A stretch of DNA of 48,110 nt, from positions 1-48,110 of the forward strand of contig JAQXIP010000026.1 of the NCBI GenBank assembly GCA_029007845.1. The letters are read 5' to 3'. The notes beneath the pieces were generated by a model. The model had not been told where the DNA came from. It was given only the letters and a program-made list of their open reading frames with translations, and did no database searches. Source of the stretch: Clostridiales bacterium (lineage in GTDB: Bacteria; Bacillota; Clostridia; Lachnospirales; Lachnospiraceae). Positions 1-8,597 of this stretch are shown here, one piece after another. A program made the position numbers and the translations under genes. Numbering within the stretch: the first letter of the stretch is position 1; the number at the start of each line of letters is the position of its first letter.

Positions 1-360
1 TTTTAGATGTTCTCGCTGTAAGTTGCTATCAACCATAGCGATTACTGCCTGATTATCATCCAAATCACAAATTACCACAGGCATACTATCAAGCCCTGCC
101 CATTTACAGGCAGCTTTTCTTCTATGACCTGCAATCAACTCATAGCCACCATCAGCTTTTGGTCTTGCAAGTGCCGGAACAATCACACCTTCCTTTTCAA
201 TGCTTAGCATTAATTCAAATAATGCCATGTCATTTTCTACTTTAAATGGATGCCCCTCAAAGTCTTGTAATTCCTCTAAAGGAATCATTCTGATATCTGT
301 TTCCACCACAGCTCCATCCTTTTGTTGTGGAAAAGAATACACTTCTTCTTTTTTCTTCAT
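1..360 (-). CDS. ParB-like N-terminal domain protein (partial, runs off left edge)
   Basis: The first 120 residues are present, starting at the ATG at 360-358; the rest lies beyond the window. A GAGGAGGT ribosome site sits just upstream of the ATG. After a charged leader, the segment VETDIRMIPLEELQDF and the box ELIAGHRRKAACKWAG (about residues 84-99) match the ParB/Spo0J N-terminal fold, whose GHRR motif binds CTP and phosphates in characterised members. A short N-terminal tail followed by this fold is typical of ParB-like proteins of plasmids and integrative elements, rather than chromosomal Spo0J. The gene reads away from rlmD and is visibly more A/T-rich than the genes to its right. Partition or regulatory function is inferred, since the C-terminal DNA-binding part is not visible. 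Confidence 0.85.
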   Translation of the reverse strand, partial: MKKKEEVYSFPQQKDGAVVETDIRMIPLEELQDFEGHPFKVENDMALFELMLSIEKEGVIVPALARPKADGGYELIAGHRRKAACKWAGLDSMPVVICDLDDNQAVIAMVDSNLQREHLK

Positions 361-649
361 AAAATCAATTACCTCCTCAAAAACTTCTCATTCTCGCAAT
401 TTTTCCAAGAACGACAAAGAGCCGCTTATTTCCAAATTCACTTGAAAATAAGCGGCTCAGACCACTTTGTTACTCTTATTTAAATGTCAGCGTTTTAATG
501 AAATTATTTACGATAGATTTTTGTGTTTCCGAACTACACCCTCACAACCACTTGAACGTTCACTCCGTTCGAAATTGCCTTTTTCTTCGAAATTCTGTCA
601 CTTTGTGAAAATACTATATGCCTCTCAAAGTGCCTAAATTCAAGGATTT
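361..649. other. Gene-free A/T-rich spacer between ParB-like gene and rlmD; candidate mobile-element end
   Basis: No convincing gene is seen here on either strand. It holds the ParB leader with its ribosome site, the hairpin at 419-458, and short repeats of TTCGAA (around 570-595). Its composition resembles the ParB-like gene and differs from rlmD. The location, right after the 3' end of rlmD, fits the terminal region of an integrated element. Confidence 0.5.
419..458 (-). terminator. 13-bp perfect hairpin upstream of the ParB-like gene
   Basis: Positions 419-431 and 446-458 are perfect inverted repeats (arm GAGCCGCTTATTT) with a 14-nt loop. On the minus strand the arm is followed only by TTTGTCG, so the U-tract is weak. 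It could end transcripts coming out of rlmD or act as a leader structure or binding site for the ParB-like gene. Confidence 0.45.
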
Positions 650-2062
650 TTAGATATCTTTCCTTTGGAGTAATGTCACGCACTCCACGTGTCCCCCCTG
701 TGGAAACATATCGGTTGCCCGGAAGCGCTGCAGCTCGTACCCGCCTTCCGTGGTGAGATACAGTATGTCCCGTGCCAGGGTCGCCGGATCGCAGCTGACG
801 TACACGATCCGCTCCGGACCCATGCGGCAGATCGTCTCAAGAAGTTTCTGGTCGCATCCCTTTCTTGGCGGATCAACCACAACGACATCTGCCCGGCTGC
901 CCTCCGGATCTTGTGCATACCGCTGTGGAAAGATCTCCTCTGCTGCGCCCGTGTAGAATTCCACGTTGGAAATCTGGTTCTTTGCCCGGTTTTTCTCCGC
1001 ATTTTTTACCGCCTGCGGAACAATCTCCACGCCATATACCTTTTTTGCTTTTCTTGCCAGAAACAACGAGATCGTCCCGATTCCACAGTACAGATCCCAG
1101 ACAACCTCCTTACCCGTAAGACCGGCATAAGAAAGCGCTACCTCGTACAGACGCTCGGTCTGAACCGGGTTCACCTGATAAAACGATTCCGGAGAGATCT
1201 CGTACGTAATGTCCCCGATCCGGTCTTCAATCACTGGAGCACCATATAAAAGTTCCGTGTGATCTCCCAGAATCACATTGGTGTTCTTTTGATTCTGGTT
1301 GATGCTGATGGAAGTCATTCCCGGGATTTCCTTCAAGGCTTCCACCAATTTTTCCCAATGAGGAAGTTTTTTTTCGTTAATAATGATACAGACCATCCAC
1401 TGACCGGTATGGAAGCCTTTCCGGACAAGCACATGGCGCACGCTTCCGGTCTGGGTTGTCTCATCATAGGGAGAAATGTGATATTGTTCCATAAAGCTGC
1501 GGACAATGGCAAGAATCTCATCCATTCCTTCCGCCTGAATGGCACAGTGCTCATTTGCCTTGATCTGGTGGGTACGTCCTGCATAAAACCCCGTCACAAT
1601 CCGTCCCTCTTTGTTTCTTCCCACGGGATACTGAGCCTTGTTCCGGTAACCGTATGGATGCTCCATTCCAATGATCGGCTCCATATACTGCTCCGGATTC
1701 TGTATTCTGCCGATATGGGACAGGCAGCCAAGGACCTTCTGTTCCTTGTAGCGAAGCTGCTCCTCATAACTGACATGCAAAAGCTGGCAGCCTCCACACG
1801 AAACTGCCACCGGGCATACCGGTTCCCGCCTCTCGCCAGACGGAACAAGTATTTCCTCGAGACGGGCAAATCCATAATTTTTCTTTACCTTCATAACCGA
1901 GACAACAATCTTCTCCCCAGGAAGGGCTCCCTTTACAAAAAAGGGAAAGCCATTGTCTCTGGCAATCCCTTCTCCTTCATTTCCCATTGCATCTACGGTC
2001 AAAGTCAGCATTTGATTTTTCACATATGTGGGCTTCAATCGATATTCCTCCAAAACTTTCAC
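650..2062 (-). CDS. rlmD: 23S rRNA (uracil-5-)-methyltransferase RlmD/RlmCD (RumA family)
   Basis: SAM-dependent enzyme that makes 5-methyluridine in 23S rRNA. A TRAM/OB domain covers about residues 15-72. Iron-sulfur ligands C83, C89 and C92 lie in CPVAVSCGGC, with a fourth Cys near 173. The SAM motif is DLYCGIGTISLF (about 320). The catalytic region has VVVDPPRKGC and YVSCDPATLARD, the latter carrying the nucleophilic Cys. Length 470 aa is usual. The GTG at 2062 follows directly on the upstream stop, but GGAGG at 2051-2047 sits 8 nt before a TTG at 2038, so the real protein may start there (462 aa). The 3' end carries CACGTGGAGTGCGT (691-678), the conserved segment used as an attachment site by mobile elements. 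In Firmicutes one enzyme often modifies both U747 and U1939. Confidence 0.95.
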   Translation of the reverse strand: MKVLEEYRLKPTYVKNQMLTLTVDAMGNEGEGIARDNGFPFFVKGALPGEKIVVSVMKVKKNYGFARLEEILVPSGERREPVCPVAVSCGGCQLLHVSYEEQLRYKEQKVLGCLSHIGRIQNPEQYMEPIIGMEHPYGYRNKAQYPVGRNKEGRIVTGFYAGRTHQIKANEHCAIQAEGMDEILAIVRSFMEQYHISPYDETTQTGSVRHVLVRKGFHTGQWMVCIIINEKKLPHWEKLVEALKEIPGMTSISINQNQKNTNVILGDHTELLYGAPVIEDRIGDITYEISPESFYQVNPVQTERLYEVALSYAGLTGKEVVWDLYCGIGTISLFLARKAKKVYGVEIVPQAVKNAEKNRAKNQISNVEFYTGAAEEIFPQRYAQDPEGSRADVVVVDPPRKGCDQKLLETICRMGPERIVYVSCDPATLARDILYLTTEGGYELQRFRATDMFPQGGHVECVTLLQRKDI

Positions 2063-3007
2063 TTATTTTTCCACGGTTCTCATAATATTCGACTCAAACA
2101 TCCGGTTATATCCAAGCCAGCTCTCCTTCTCCGGGCTGCTATCCAGTAACTCCCGCATCGTCTCCATCTTGGCATCCAGATTATCTGCAAGATTCAGTGC
2201 CAGCGCCTCTGCAAGTGCCGGCTTCTTTGGAGAACCATATTCCAGTTCCCCGTGGTGAGCCAGGATACAGTGGCGAAGCTGCATCGCAAGCATCGGCGGG
2301 AATCCGGGAATGTCTTTTACCTTTTCCCCAATCTTCTCTGCACCAATAAAAATATGTCCAAGAAGCTGTCCCTCGTTTGTATAATCATTTTCCGGGAATG
2401 GGGATAATTCCTCTACTTTTCCCACATCGTGGAGTACGGCGGCGGTCACAAGCAGATCCCGGTTCAGGTACTCGTTCCTGCTTGAGATGAATTCGCAGGT
2501 TTTTGCCACTCCAAGGGTATGTTCCAAAAGTCCCCCTATAAATCCATGATGGACACTTTTTGCTGCAGAATGTGCGCAAAAGCGTTTTGCAAATTCCTTG
2601 TCCTCCACAAAGAATAATTCCAGCAGTTTTCTAAGATGCTCTTCTTTTATAGAAGAGATCAGCTTCAAAAGCTCCGAATACATCTCTTTTGTGTCAAACC
2701 GGGAACACGGCATATAATCTGCCGGATCGTATTCCCCTTCCTGGGCTTTGCGTACCCGGCGGATATTAAGCTGTAATGACCCTTGAAAACAAGTAACCTG
2801 TCCATCTACATGAATGTAATCCATCGCCTCAAAATGCTCAATTCCATTGGATAGTTCCCATATTTTTCCATCAAGAATCCCGCTCTTATCCTGAAGATTC
2901 AGCGAATAGTAGGTCTTACCCGCCTTTGTTTTCATGCTCTGTTTTGTCTTACACAAATAGACTTCTGAAAGCATCTCGCCTTCTCTTAGTTCCTGAATAT
3001 ATCTCAT
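2063..3007 (-). CDS. yhaM: YhaM-type 3'-5' exoribonuclease (OB-fold plus HD domain)
   Basis: Predicted 3'-5' exonuclease acting on RNA or single-stranded DNA, in the cytoplasm. An N-terminal OB-fold nucleic-acid-binding domain (about residues 1-95) is followed by an HD phosphohydrolase domain with HHGFIGGLLEHTLGV, the HD pair in AAVLHDVGKVEEL, and LRHCILAHHGELEYG. The start chosen at 3007 has GGAG 7 nt upstream and gives 314 aa, the same length as Bacillus YhaM as I recall it. A longer frame opens at 3085 but runs into the repeat element and lacks a ribosome site. The stop abuts the GTG of rlmD, so the two are probably co-transcribed. Exact substrate is inferred from the family. Confidence 0.88.
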   Translation of the reverse strand: MRYIQELREGEMLSEVYLCKTKQSMKTKAGKTYYSLNLQDKSGILDGKIWELSNGIEHFEAMDYIHVDGQVTCFQGSLQLNIRRVRKAQEGEYDPADYMPCSRFDTKEMYSELLKLISSIKEEHLRKLLELFFVEDKEFAKRFCAHSAAKSVHHGFIGGLLEHTLGVAKTCEFISSRNEYLNRDLLVTAAVLHDVGKVEELSPFPENDYTNEGQLLGHIFIGAEKIGEKVKDIPGFPPMLAMQLRHCILAHHGELEYGSPKKPALAEALALNLADNLDAKMETMRELLDSSPEKESWLGYNRMFESNIMRTVEK

Positions 3008-3062
3008 TTTTATTCTCCTATCATAGGACAGCCGTTTTTGCTGCCAGTTTCCTTTCATATAA

Positions 3063-3287
3063 CCTCGTTTCATTATATGATACAAGGGTCAAAAGGTCAG
3101 AACTCGTTCCTGCTTGCAGGATAAGAGCTCTGACTTGTTGACCCGCGCACACATGAGGAAGTAGTGATTTTCCCTGGAAAATCAACGGATTCCGAATGTG
3201 TGTAGAATTGCGGAAGTTGCGTAGCAACGGAGCAATTCGTGTATCAAATGAGGGGCAAAATACCTTTTGACCCTCGTTTCATTATAT
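3063..3287. repeat. Three-armed structured intergenic element flanked by 16-bp direct repeats
   Basis: The 16-mer CCTCGTTTCATTATAT occurs at 3063-3078 and 3272-3287. Between them GATAC (3079-3083) can pair with GTATC (3241-3245), enclosing three hairpin arms. Arm 1 (3086-3144): GGGTCAA/TTGACCC, a 10-bp inner stem with one mismatch, and CCTGC/GCAGG. Arm 2 (3148-3202): CACACAT/ATGTGTG, GGAA/TTCC, and GATTTTCC/GGAAAATC. Arm 3 (3205-3238): GAATTGC/GCAATTC and GTTGC/GCAAC. GGGTCAAAAGGT (3086-3097) has an alternative perfect partner at 3262-3273. No protein is encoded. It could be a miniature mobile element or a structured RNA. Confidence 0.7.
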
Positions 3288-3330
3288 ACATTCCTGCGGG
3301 ATATTTCAATCACAATCCATGCTATTCCAG

Positions 3331-3359
3331 TTGAACCCCCCACTCCAAAATGATATAAT
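3331..3359 (+). promoter_or_regulatory. Sigma-A promoter of mutS2
   Basis: TTGAAC (3331-3336), a 17-bp spacer and TATAAT (3354-3359), with an extended TG two bases before the -10 box. Expected transcription start is near 3366, which excludes the upstream ATG at 3319 and favours the mutS2 start at 3397. Confidence 0.8.
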
Positions 3360-3396
3360 CAGATTCAGAATTATGAAAAATGAGAGTGAAAAATCT

Positions 3397-5796
3397 ATGA
3401 ATCAAAAAGTATTGCATACCTTAGAATATGATAAAATAATTTCCCGGCTTACGAAGCATGCAGGATCTTTTCTCGGGAAAAAAGCCTGCCAGGAGCTGGA
3501 ACCGATCACGGATTTTCATGAAATCCAGATATTACAGCAGGAGACGCAGGATGCTCTGAACCGGATCTATAAAAACGGCTCGGTTTCTTTTGGCGGCATC
3601 CACGATGTCACACCTTCCCTGATGCGGCTGGAGGTGGGCGCCACCCTTGGAATGGAAGAACTGCTTTGCATCGCCTCCCTGTTAGAGGCTGCACTCCGGG
3701 TTAAGAATTATGGAAATGCCAACGAGGAGAAAGAGCAGGAACCGGATTCCCTTGCAGGCTATTTTTCCGGACTGGCTCCCCTGTCGCCCCTTGCCCAGGA
3801 GATCAACCGCTGCATTATCAGCCCGGAAGAGATGAGTGACCAGGCAAGTCCGGGGCTGTCTAAAATACGCCGTTCGGTAAAAGCGGTAAATGGCAAAATT
3901 CACGACCAGCTTTCCTCTATGATGGGCAACCAGAATACCCGCACGATGTTGCAGGATTCTCTAATTACCATGAGGAGCGGACGTTACTGCCTTCCCGTGA
4001 AAGCAGAATATAAAAACCAGATTCCAGGTATGGTTCATGACCAGTCTTCCACTGGCTCTACCCTGTTTATCGAGCCTATGAGCATCGTAAAGCTGAATAA
4101 TGAGCTCCGGGAACTGGCCTCTCAGGAGAAAGAGGAGATCGAGAAGGTGCTGGCAGCATTAAGTGCTTCCTGCTTTGAATCCATCGAAGACATCCGGCAG
4201 GACTTAACCCTGCTTGGCACGCTGGATTTTGCTTTTGCCAAAGGCTTATTTGCAAGAGAAATAAAGGGAAGCATGCCGGTATTCCACAGTCCGGCAGAAC
4301 ATGCGGTCATCGATCTGAAGAAAGCAAGACACCCGCTGATTGATCCTCATAAAGTCGTTCCGATCGACATCCGGCTTGGAGACAGTTATGATCTTCTGAT
4401 CATTACCGGTCCAAATACCGGTGGAAAAACCGTCTCTTTAAAAACCCTTGGACTTCTTACCCTGATGGGACAGTCCGGGCTATTTATTCCTGCCATGGAT
4501 GGCTCACGCCTTTCCATCTTTGAGGAAGTATATGCTGATATCGGGGATGAACAGAGTATTGAACAAAGTCTGAGTACCTTTTCCTCCCACATGACGAACA
4601 CCATTGACACCTTAAAGCAGGCAGATGAGCATTCCCTCTGTCTATTTGACGAATTAGGTGCCGGTACCGATCCGGCGGAAGGAGCCGCCCTGGCAATCTC
4701 TATCCTATCTTATCTCCACGGACGAGGCATCCGCACGATGGCAACTACCCACTACAGCGAGTTAAAGATCTTCGCTCTCTCCACAGAAGGAGTGGAAAAT
4801 GGAAGCTGTGAATTCGATGTGGCATCTTTAAGGCCAACTTACCGGCTGTTAATCGGAATTCCAGGAAAGAGTAATGCCTTTGCCATCTCTTCCCGCCTGG
4901 GACTTCCGGATCACATTATTGACGATGCCCGGAAGCGCATAGACAGCCAGAGCCAGGACTTTGAAGACGTAATTGCTGATCTGGAACAAAGCCGGATTAC
5001 CATCGAACAGGAGCGGGCACAGATCGCTTCCTACAAGGAAGAGATCAAAGATCTGCGCCAGAAATTAACAAAGAAAAACGAAAAAATCGATGAAGCAAAA
5101 GAACGGATTCTAAGAAATGCCAATGAACAGGCAAGCGAAATTCTGCAGAAGGCAAAAGACTACGCAGACGAAACGATCAAGAAATACAACCGCTGGCAGA
5201 AAGACGGCAATGCTTCCAAAGAGATGGAGCAGGAGCGAAACCGGCTCAGGGAACGTATGAAAGAGACCGACAGCCACCTTGGTATAAAACCAAAGAAACC
5301 AAAGAAAAAGTCCAACAAGTCTTCTGATTTTCATATTGGAGACGACGTACTGGTGTTAAGCATGAACCTGAAAGGTACTGTCAGCACCCTTCCAAATGAA
5401 AAAGGAGATCTGTTTGTGCAGATGGGAATCCTTCGCTCCCAGGTTCATATATCAGACTTGGAGCTTCTTCCGGATGAATCCACGAAAACTTCCGGTAAGA
5501 AAAACAAAAACCGCTCCGGAAGCGGCAACATCCGGATGAGCAAATCCTCCAGTGTACGCCCGGAGATTAATATTATTGGAAAAACCGTTGACGAGGGCAT
5601 TGCCATTCTGGAAAAATATCTGGATGACGCATATCTGGCAGGACTTCCCCAGGTCACCATCATCCACGGCCGTGGAACCGGAGCCTTAAGGGCAGGTGTC
5701 CACCAGTTTTTAAAAGGCACCAGCTATGTAAAATCCTTCCGGGTCGGAGAATTCGGAGAAGGAGACCACGGTGTAACCATTGTTGAATTCAAATAA
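3397..5796 (+). CDS. mutS2: Endonuclease MutS2
   Basis: MutS-family ATPase with a C-terminal Smr nuclease domain. Known roles in the family are suppression of homologous recombination and, in Bacillus, rescue of collided ribosomes. Seen here: MutS-like core and lever helices (about 1-310), Walker A GPNTGGKTV (about 338), Walker B LCLFDELGAGTDP (about 415), the signature MATTHYSELK, a charged coiled-coil stretch (about 515-620), a KOW-like segment (about 645-690), and an Smr domain with HGRGTGALR near 755. The start MNQKVLHTLEYDKI matches the family N-terminus and lies downstream of the promoter; the ribosome site is weak. Length is 799 aa. The response regulator starts 12 nt after the stop, suggesting one transcript. 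Confidence 0.95.
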   Translation: MNQKVLHTLEYDKIISRLTKHAGSFLGKKACQELEPITDFHEIQILQQETQDALNRIYKNGSVSFGGIHDVTPSLMRLEVGATLGMEELLCIASLLEAALRVKNYGNANEEKEQEPDSLAGYFSGLAPLSPLAQEINRCIISPEEMSDQASPGLSKIRRSVKAVNGKIHDQLSSMMGNQNTRTMLQDSLITMRSGRYCLPVKAEYKNQIPGMVHDQSSTGSTLFIEPMSIVKLNNELRELASQEKEEIEKVLAALSASCFESIEDIRQDLTLLGTLDFAFAKGLFAREIKGSMPVFHSPAEHAVIDLKKARHPLIDPHKVVPIDIRLGDSYDLLIITGPNTGGKTVSLKTLGLLTLMGQSGLFIPAMDGSRLSIFEEVYADIGDEQSIEQSLSTFSSHMTNTIDTLKQADEHSLCLFDELGAGTDPAEGAALAISILSYLHGRGIRTMATTHYSELKIFALSTEGVENGSCEFDVASLRPTYRLLIGIPGKSNAFAISSRLGLPDHIIDDARKRIDSQSQDFEDVIADLEQSRITIEQERAQIASYKEEIKDLRQKLTKKNEKIDEAKERILRNANEQASEILQKAKDYADETIKKYNRWQKDGNASKEMEQERNRLRERMKETDSHLGIKPKKPKKKSNKSSDFHIGDDVLVLSMNLKGTVSTLPNEKGDLFVQMGILRSQVHISDLELLPDESTKTSGKKNKNRSGSGNIRMSKSSSVRPEINIIGKTVDEGIAILEKYLDDAYLAGLPQVTIIHGRGTGALRAGVHQFLKGTSYVKSFRVGEFGEGDHGVTIVEFK

Positions 5797-5808
5797 AGGG
5801 AGAAGATT

Positions 5809-6558
5809 ATGGCGGAAAAGCAGAAAATATTAATTGTAGACGACGACGAGAACATCGCCGAGCTCATCTCGCTCTATCTGATTAAAGAATGTTACCAGAC
5901 AAAAGAAGTGTATGACGGAGAAGAAGCTTTAAAAGCATTTAAAGAATACCAGCCGGATCTGGTGCTTTTAGATCTGATGCTTCCGGGTATGGACGGATAC
6001 CAGGTATGCCGGGAGATTCGAAAAGATTCTTCTACACCGATTATTATCCTGTCTGCAAAAGGAGAAGTATTCGATAAGGTGCTTGGACTGGAACTGGGTG
6101 CGGATGACTATATGAGCAAACCATTCGATTCCAAAGAACTGGTGGCCAGGGTAAAAGCGGTACTCCGCCGCGCTTCCTCAAACACCGCAGCAAATAGCGC
6201 AGCATCGGAACCGGCCGATAACGGCCTTCCGGCTGGAATTGATCTCGGAGAAAAATATGTCTGCTATCCGGATCTGTGCATCAGCATATCCAACTACTCT
6301 GTCTATTATTTCAAAAAAAAGGTCGAAATGCCTCCAAAAGAACTGGAACTGTTTTACTATCTGGCTTCCCATCCAAACCAGGTATTTACCAGAGAGCAGC
6401 TTTTAGATTGCATCTGGGGATATGAATACATTGGAGACACCCGGACCATTGATGTGCATATCAAACGTCTTCGGGAAAAGATTCGCAATCATGACAAATG
6501 GGGACTTTGTACGGTATGGGGGATTGGTTATAAATTTGAAACCAAGTCCGAATCCTGA
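5809..6558 (+). CDS. OmpR/PhoB-family response regulator
   Basis: DNA-binding regulator paired with the following kinase. The receiver domain (about 6-120) has the acidic pocket DDD at 11-13, phosphoacceptor D55 in LVLLDLMLPGMDG, and the SKPF lysine. After a flexible Ala/Ser-rich linker (about 125-145) comes a winged-helix effector domain ending in TIDVHIKRLREKIR and VWGIGYKFE. AGGGAG lies 7 nt before the ATG. Located immediately after mutS2 and 15 nt before the sensor kinase, so probably in one operon. Target genes are not visible. Confidence 0.93.
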   Translation: MAEKQKILIVDDDENIAELISLYLIKECYQTKEVYDGEEALKAFKEYQPDLVLLDLMLPGMDGYQVCREIRKDSSTPIIILSAKGEVFDKVLGLELGADDYMSKPFDSKELVARVKAVLRRASSNTAANSAASEPADNGLPAGIDLGEKYVCYPDLCISISNYSVYYFKKKVEMPPKELELFYYLASHPNQVFTREQLLDCIWGYEYIGDTRTIDVHIKRLREKIRNHDKWGLCTVWGIGYKFETKSES

Positions 6559-6573
6559 TAAGGGGGTATTGGT

Positions 6574-8010
6574 ATGAAATTTTCATTAACCACAAAGCTT
6601 GCTTTCTGCTATTTTATATTGGCGGTTGCTTTCTTCTTTGTCATCAATTTTTCTCTGAAAGGATACTTATTTGACAAAATGGCCGAATCGGCTACCGAAC
6701 AGATGACCGCCGCTGGAAATACATTGCAATATAAGCTTGCCATGAAAGATCTGGATTCCGATTCGGCAACCAGCCATATTAAAATGAATATCGATGCGGC
6801 ATGTGCTGTCAGCAATTACTCGATCAGTTATTTTAACTATAATGGTACTCCGCGTTACTCCTCCTGCAGTAACAAAAAAGATGCCGGACACTACCATTCT
6901 AAAAAACAGAAAAAGAAATACAAGAAAACACTTTCCAAGGAACAGAACTCTCCCACTACACTTAACGGTTTTTTTGATACGGAGCAGCTGTGTACTGTCA
7001 CAACCATTACCCAGTACCAGCACCCGGTTGGCTATCTGGTCATCGGGATGCCGGTATCCCAGCTTGAAGATGAAACCGTTTCCCTCGTATCCATATACAG
7101 CCTGTTTCTGATTCTGATCTATCTGTTTTTACTGATGGTGTTTATCCTTCTGTATTTTATGCACGTTTATCCAATCCAGAAGATTATTACAGCAGCAAAA
7201 GAATACTCAAAAGGACATTTTGATTATGAACTAGTGATCCGCTCTAATGATGAATACCGGGAACTTGCTGAGACATTGAGTTATATGGCAGTGGAACTGA
7301 AGAATCTGGACGATTACCAGCGAACCTTTATCGCAAACGTATCCCACGATTTCCGTTCACCACTCACTTCCATCAAAGGATACGTGGAAGCATTTCTTGA
7401 TGGTACAATCCCTCCAGAGATGCAGGATAAATACCTGAATATCATCTTATTTGAGACAAACCGCCTGACCAACCTGACCTCTAACCTGCTGACCATCAAT
7501 AACTTTGAGAACGGGAAAAACCAGCTGGACATTACGGTATTTGACATTAATGCCTCCATACGCCAGACCGTAGACAGCTTTGAAAGCATTACAAGAAAGA
7601 AAGATGTTCGGATTGAATGCAATTTTGCAGAAGAACATACCTATGTAAAAGCTGATATGCCAAAGATCCAGCAGGTACTACATAACCTGATTGATAATGC
7701 CATCAAATTCAGCCACAGCAACTCGAAAATCATTGTATCCACCGAGAACATCCGGGATAAGACATTTATCCATGTAAAAGACTTTGGAGTGGGCATTCCG
7801 GATGACAGCCTTGGAAAAATATGGGATCGTTTCTACAAAACCGATCCTTCCCGTGGAAAAGATAAGAAAGGCACCGGCCTTGGTCTTTCCATCACCAAAA
7901 AAATCATCAACGCCCATAATGAACGGATACGGGTTACCAGTACAATAGGTGCTGGAACCGAGTTTGTATTCTCTCTGCCCCATATCCGCAAGGTCTCTAT
8001 CCAGCCTTGA
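6574..8010 (+). CDS. Membrane sensor histidine kinase (HAMP-HisKA-HATPase)
   Basis: Sensor partner of the preceding regulator. Transmembrane helices at about 7-28 and 175-198 bracket an extracytoplasmic domain of roughly 145 residues with a Lys/His-rich patch (about 101-122). A HAMP region follows, then HisKA with phosphoacceptor H258 in NVSHDFRSPLTSIKGY. The ATPase domain has the N box NLIDNAIKF (371-379), G1 DFGVGIP (403-409) and G2 GTGLGLS (433-439). All catalytic motifs are intact. AGGGGG lies 8 nt before the ATG. The stimulus is unknown. The gene converges on trmL with a 12-nt gap. Confidence 0.93.
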   Translation: MKFSLTTKLAFCYFILAVAFFFVINFSLKGYLFDKMAESATEQMTAAGNTLQYKLAMKDLDSDSATSHIKMNIDAACAVSNYSISYFNYNGTPRYSSCSNKKDAGHYHSKKQKKKYKKTLSKEQNSPTTLNGFFDTEQLCTVTTITQYQHPVGYLVIGMPVSQLEDETVSLVSIYSLFLILIYLFLLMVFILLYFMHVYPIQKIITAAKEYSKGHFDYELVIRSNDEYRELAETLSYMAVELKNLDDYQRTFIANVSHDFRSPLTSIKGYVEAFLDGTIPPEMQDKYLNIILFETNRLTNLTSNLLTINNFENGKNQLDITVFDINASIRQTVDSFESITRKKDVRIECNFAEEHTYVKADMPKIQQVLHNLIDNAIKFSHSNSKIIVSTENIRDKTFIHVKDFGVGIPDDSLGKIWDRFYKTDPSRGKDKKGTGLGLSITKKIINAHNERIRVTSTIGAGTEFVFSLPHIRKVSIQP

Positions 8011-8022
8011 TAAACGAGTGAT

Positions 8023-8529
8023 CTACTCTGCACCGGAATTCCAGCTTAACCGGTGCAGATGCCCGTTTTGGTTCATATCACAGAATCCCTGCTGCCGCAG
8101 TGCTTCATACAGGACAATCGCAACGGAATTCCCCAGATTCAGGGAACGGATATCCCCAATCATCGGAATCCGGATACAGGTATCCTCATGGTCTACAAGA
8201 ATCTCCTCCGGAATCCCCGCACTTTCCTTTCCAAACATAATATAGGCATCTTCCTCAAAGTGTACCTGTGTATAAGTCTGGTGCGCTTTTGTTGTTGCCA
8301 TATAGATCTTTGCTCCCGGGTTTTTCTCCAAAAAATCCGGATAAGAGTCATAGATCGTAACATCGAGTTTGTCCCAGTAATCCAGTCCTGCCCGTCTTAC
8401 CTGTTTTTCTGTAATCCGGAACCCCATCGGTTCAATCAGATGCAGCCTGGCACCCGCCGCCACACAGGTTCTTCCTATATTACCGGTATTGGCTGGGATC
8501 TCCGGTTCATGCAATACGATATTCAGCAT
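8023..8529 (-). CDS. trmL: tRNA (cytidine(34)-2'-O)-methyltransferase TrmL
   Basis: SPOUT-class methyltransferase that 2'-O-methylates the wobble base of tRNA-Leu isoacceptors in known members. Motifs: HEPEIPANTGNIGRTC at the N-terminus, MFGKESAGIPEEIL in the middle, and SLNLGNSVAIVLYEALRQ forming the SAM-binding knot. The chosen ATG at 8529 has GGAG 10 nt upstream and gives MLNIVLHEPEIP, the family N-terminus; a 12-residue upstream extension has no such support. Length 168 aa is near the usual 155-165. An inverted repeat (8028-8036 with 8050-8058) lies in its last codons, facing the convergent kinase gene. Confidence 0.92.
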   Translation of the reverse strand: MLNIVLHEPEIPANTGNIGRTCVAAGARLHLIEPMGFRITEKQVRRAGLDYWDKLDVTIYDSYPDFLEKNPGAKIYMATTKAHQTYTQVHFEEDAYIMFGKESAGIPEEILVDHEDTCIRIPMIGDIRSLNLGNSVAIVLYEALRQQGFCDMNQNGHLHRLSWNSGAE

Positions 8530-8568
8530 AGTCTGCCTGCTCCTTTCTTCTGCTTCTCTTAACATGAG

Positions 8569-8597
8569 AAAGGTGATTGATCACTCAATCACCTTTT
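8569..8597 (-). terminator. 12-bp hairpin over the stop of the CheX-like gene
   Basis: Arms 8569-8580 and 8585-8596 pair perfectly around a TCAC loop. The last codons of the CheX-like gene form one arm. On the minus strand the hairpin is followed by CTCATGTT after three Ts, so the U-tract is short, but the stem is strong. Confidence 0.55.

Noticed and set aside
1259-2149. A 296-codon plus-strand frame opposite rlmD
   Set aside because: It is antisense to a well-supported gene with iron-sulfur and SAM motifs, has no family pattern and no fitting ribosome site.
3319-3396. Longer MutS2 start at 3319
   Set aside because: It lies upstream of the TTGAAC-17-TATAAT promoter, so those codons would not be transcribed from it.
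8028-8058. 9-bp inverted repeat CTGCACCGG/CCGGTGCAG near the end of trmL as a terminator for the kinase gene
   Set aside because: No T-run follows on either strand and it lies in coding sequence; it may still slow polymerase, but I do not call it.
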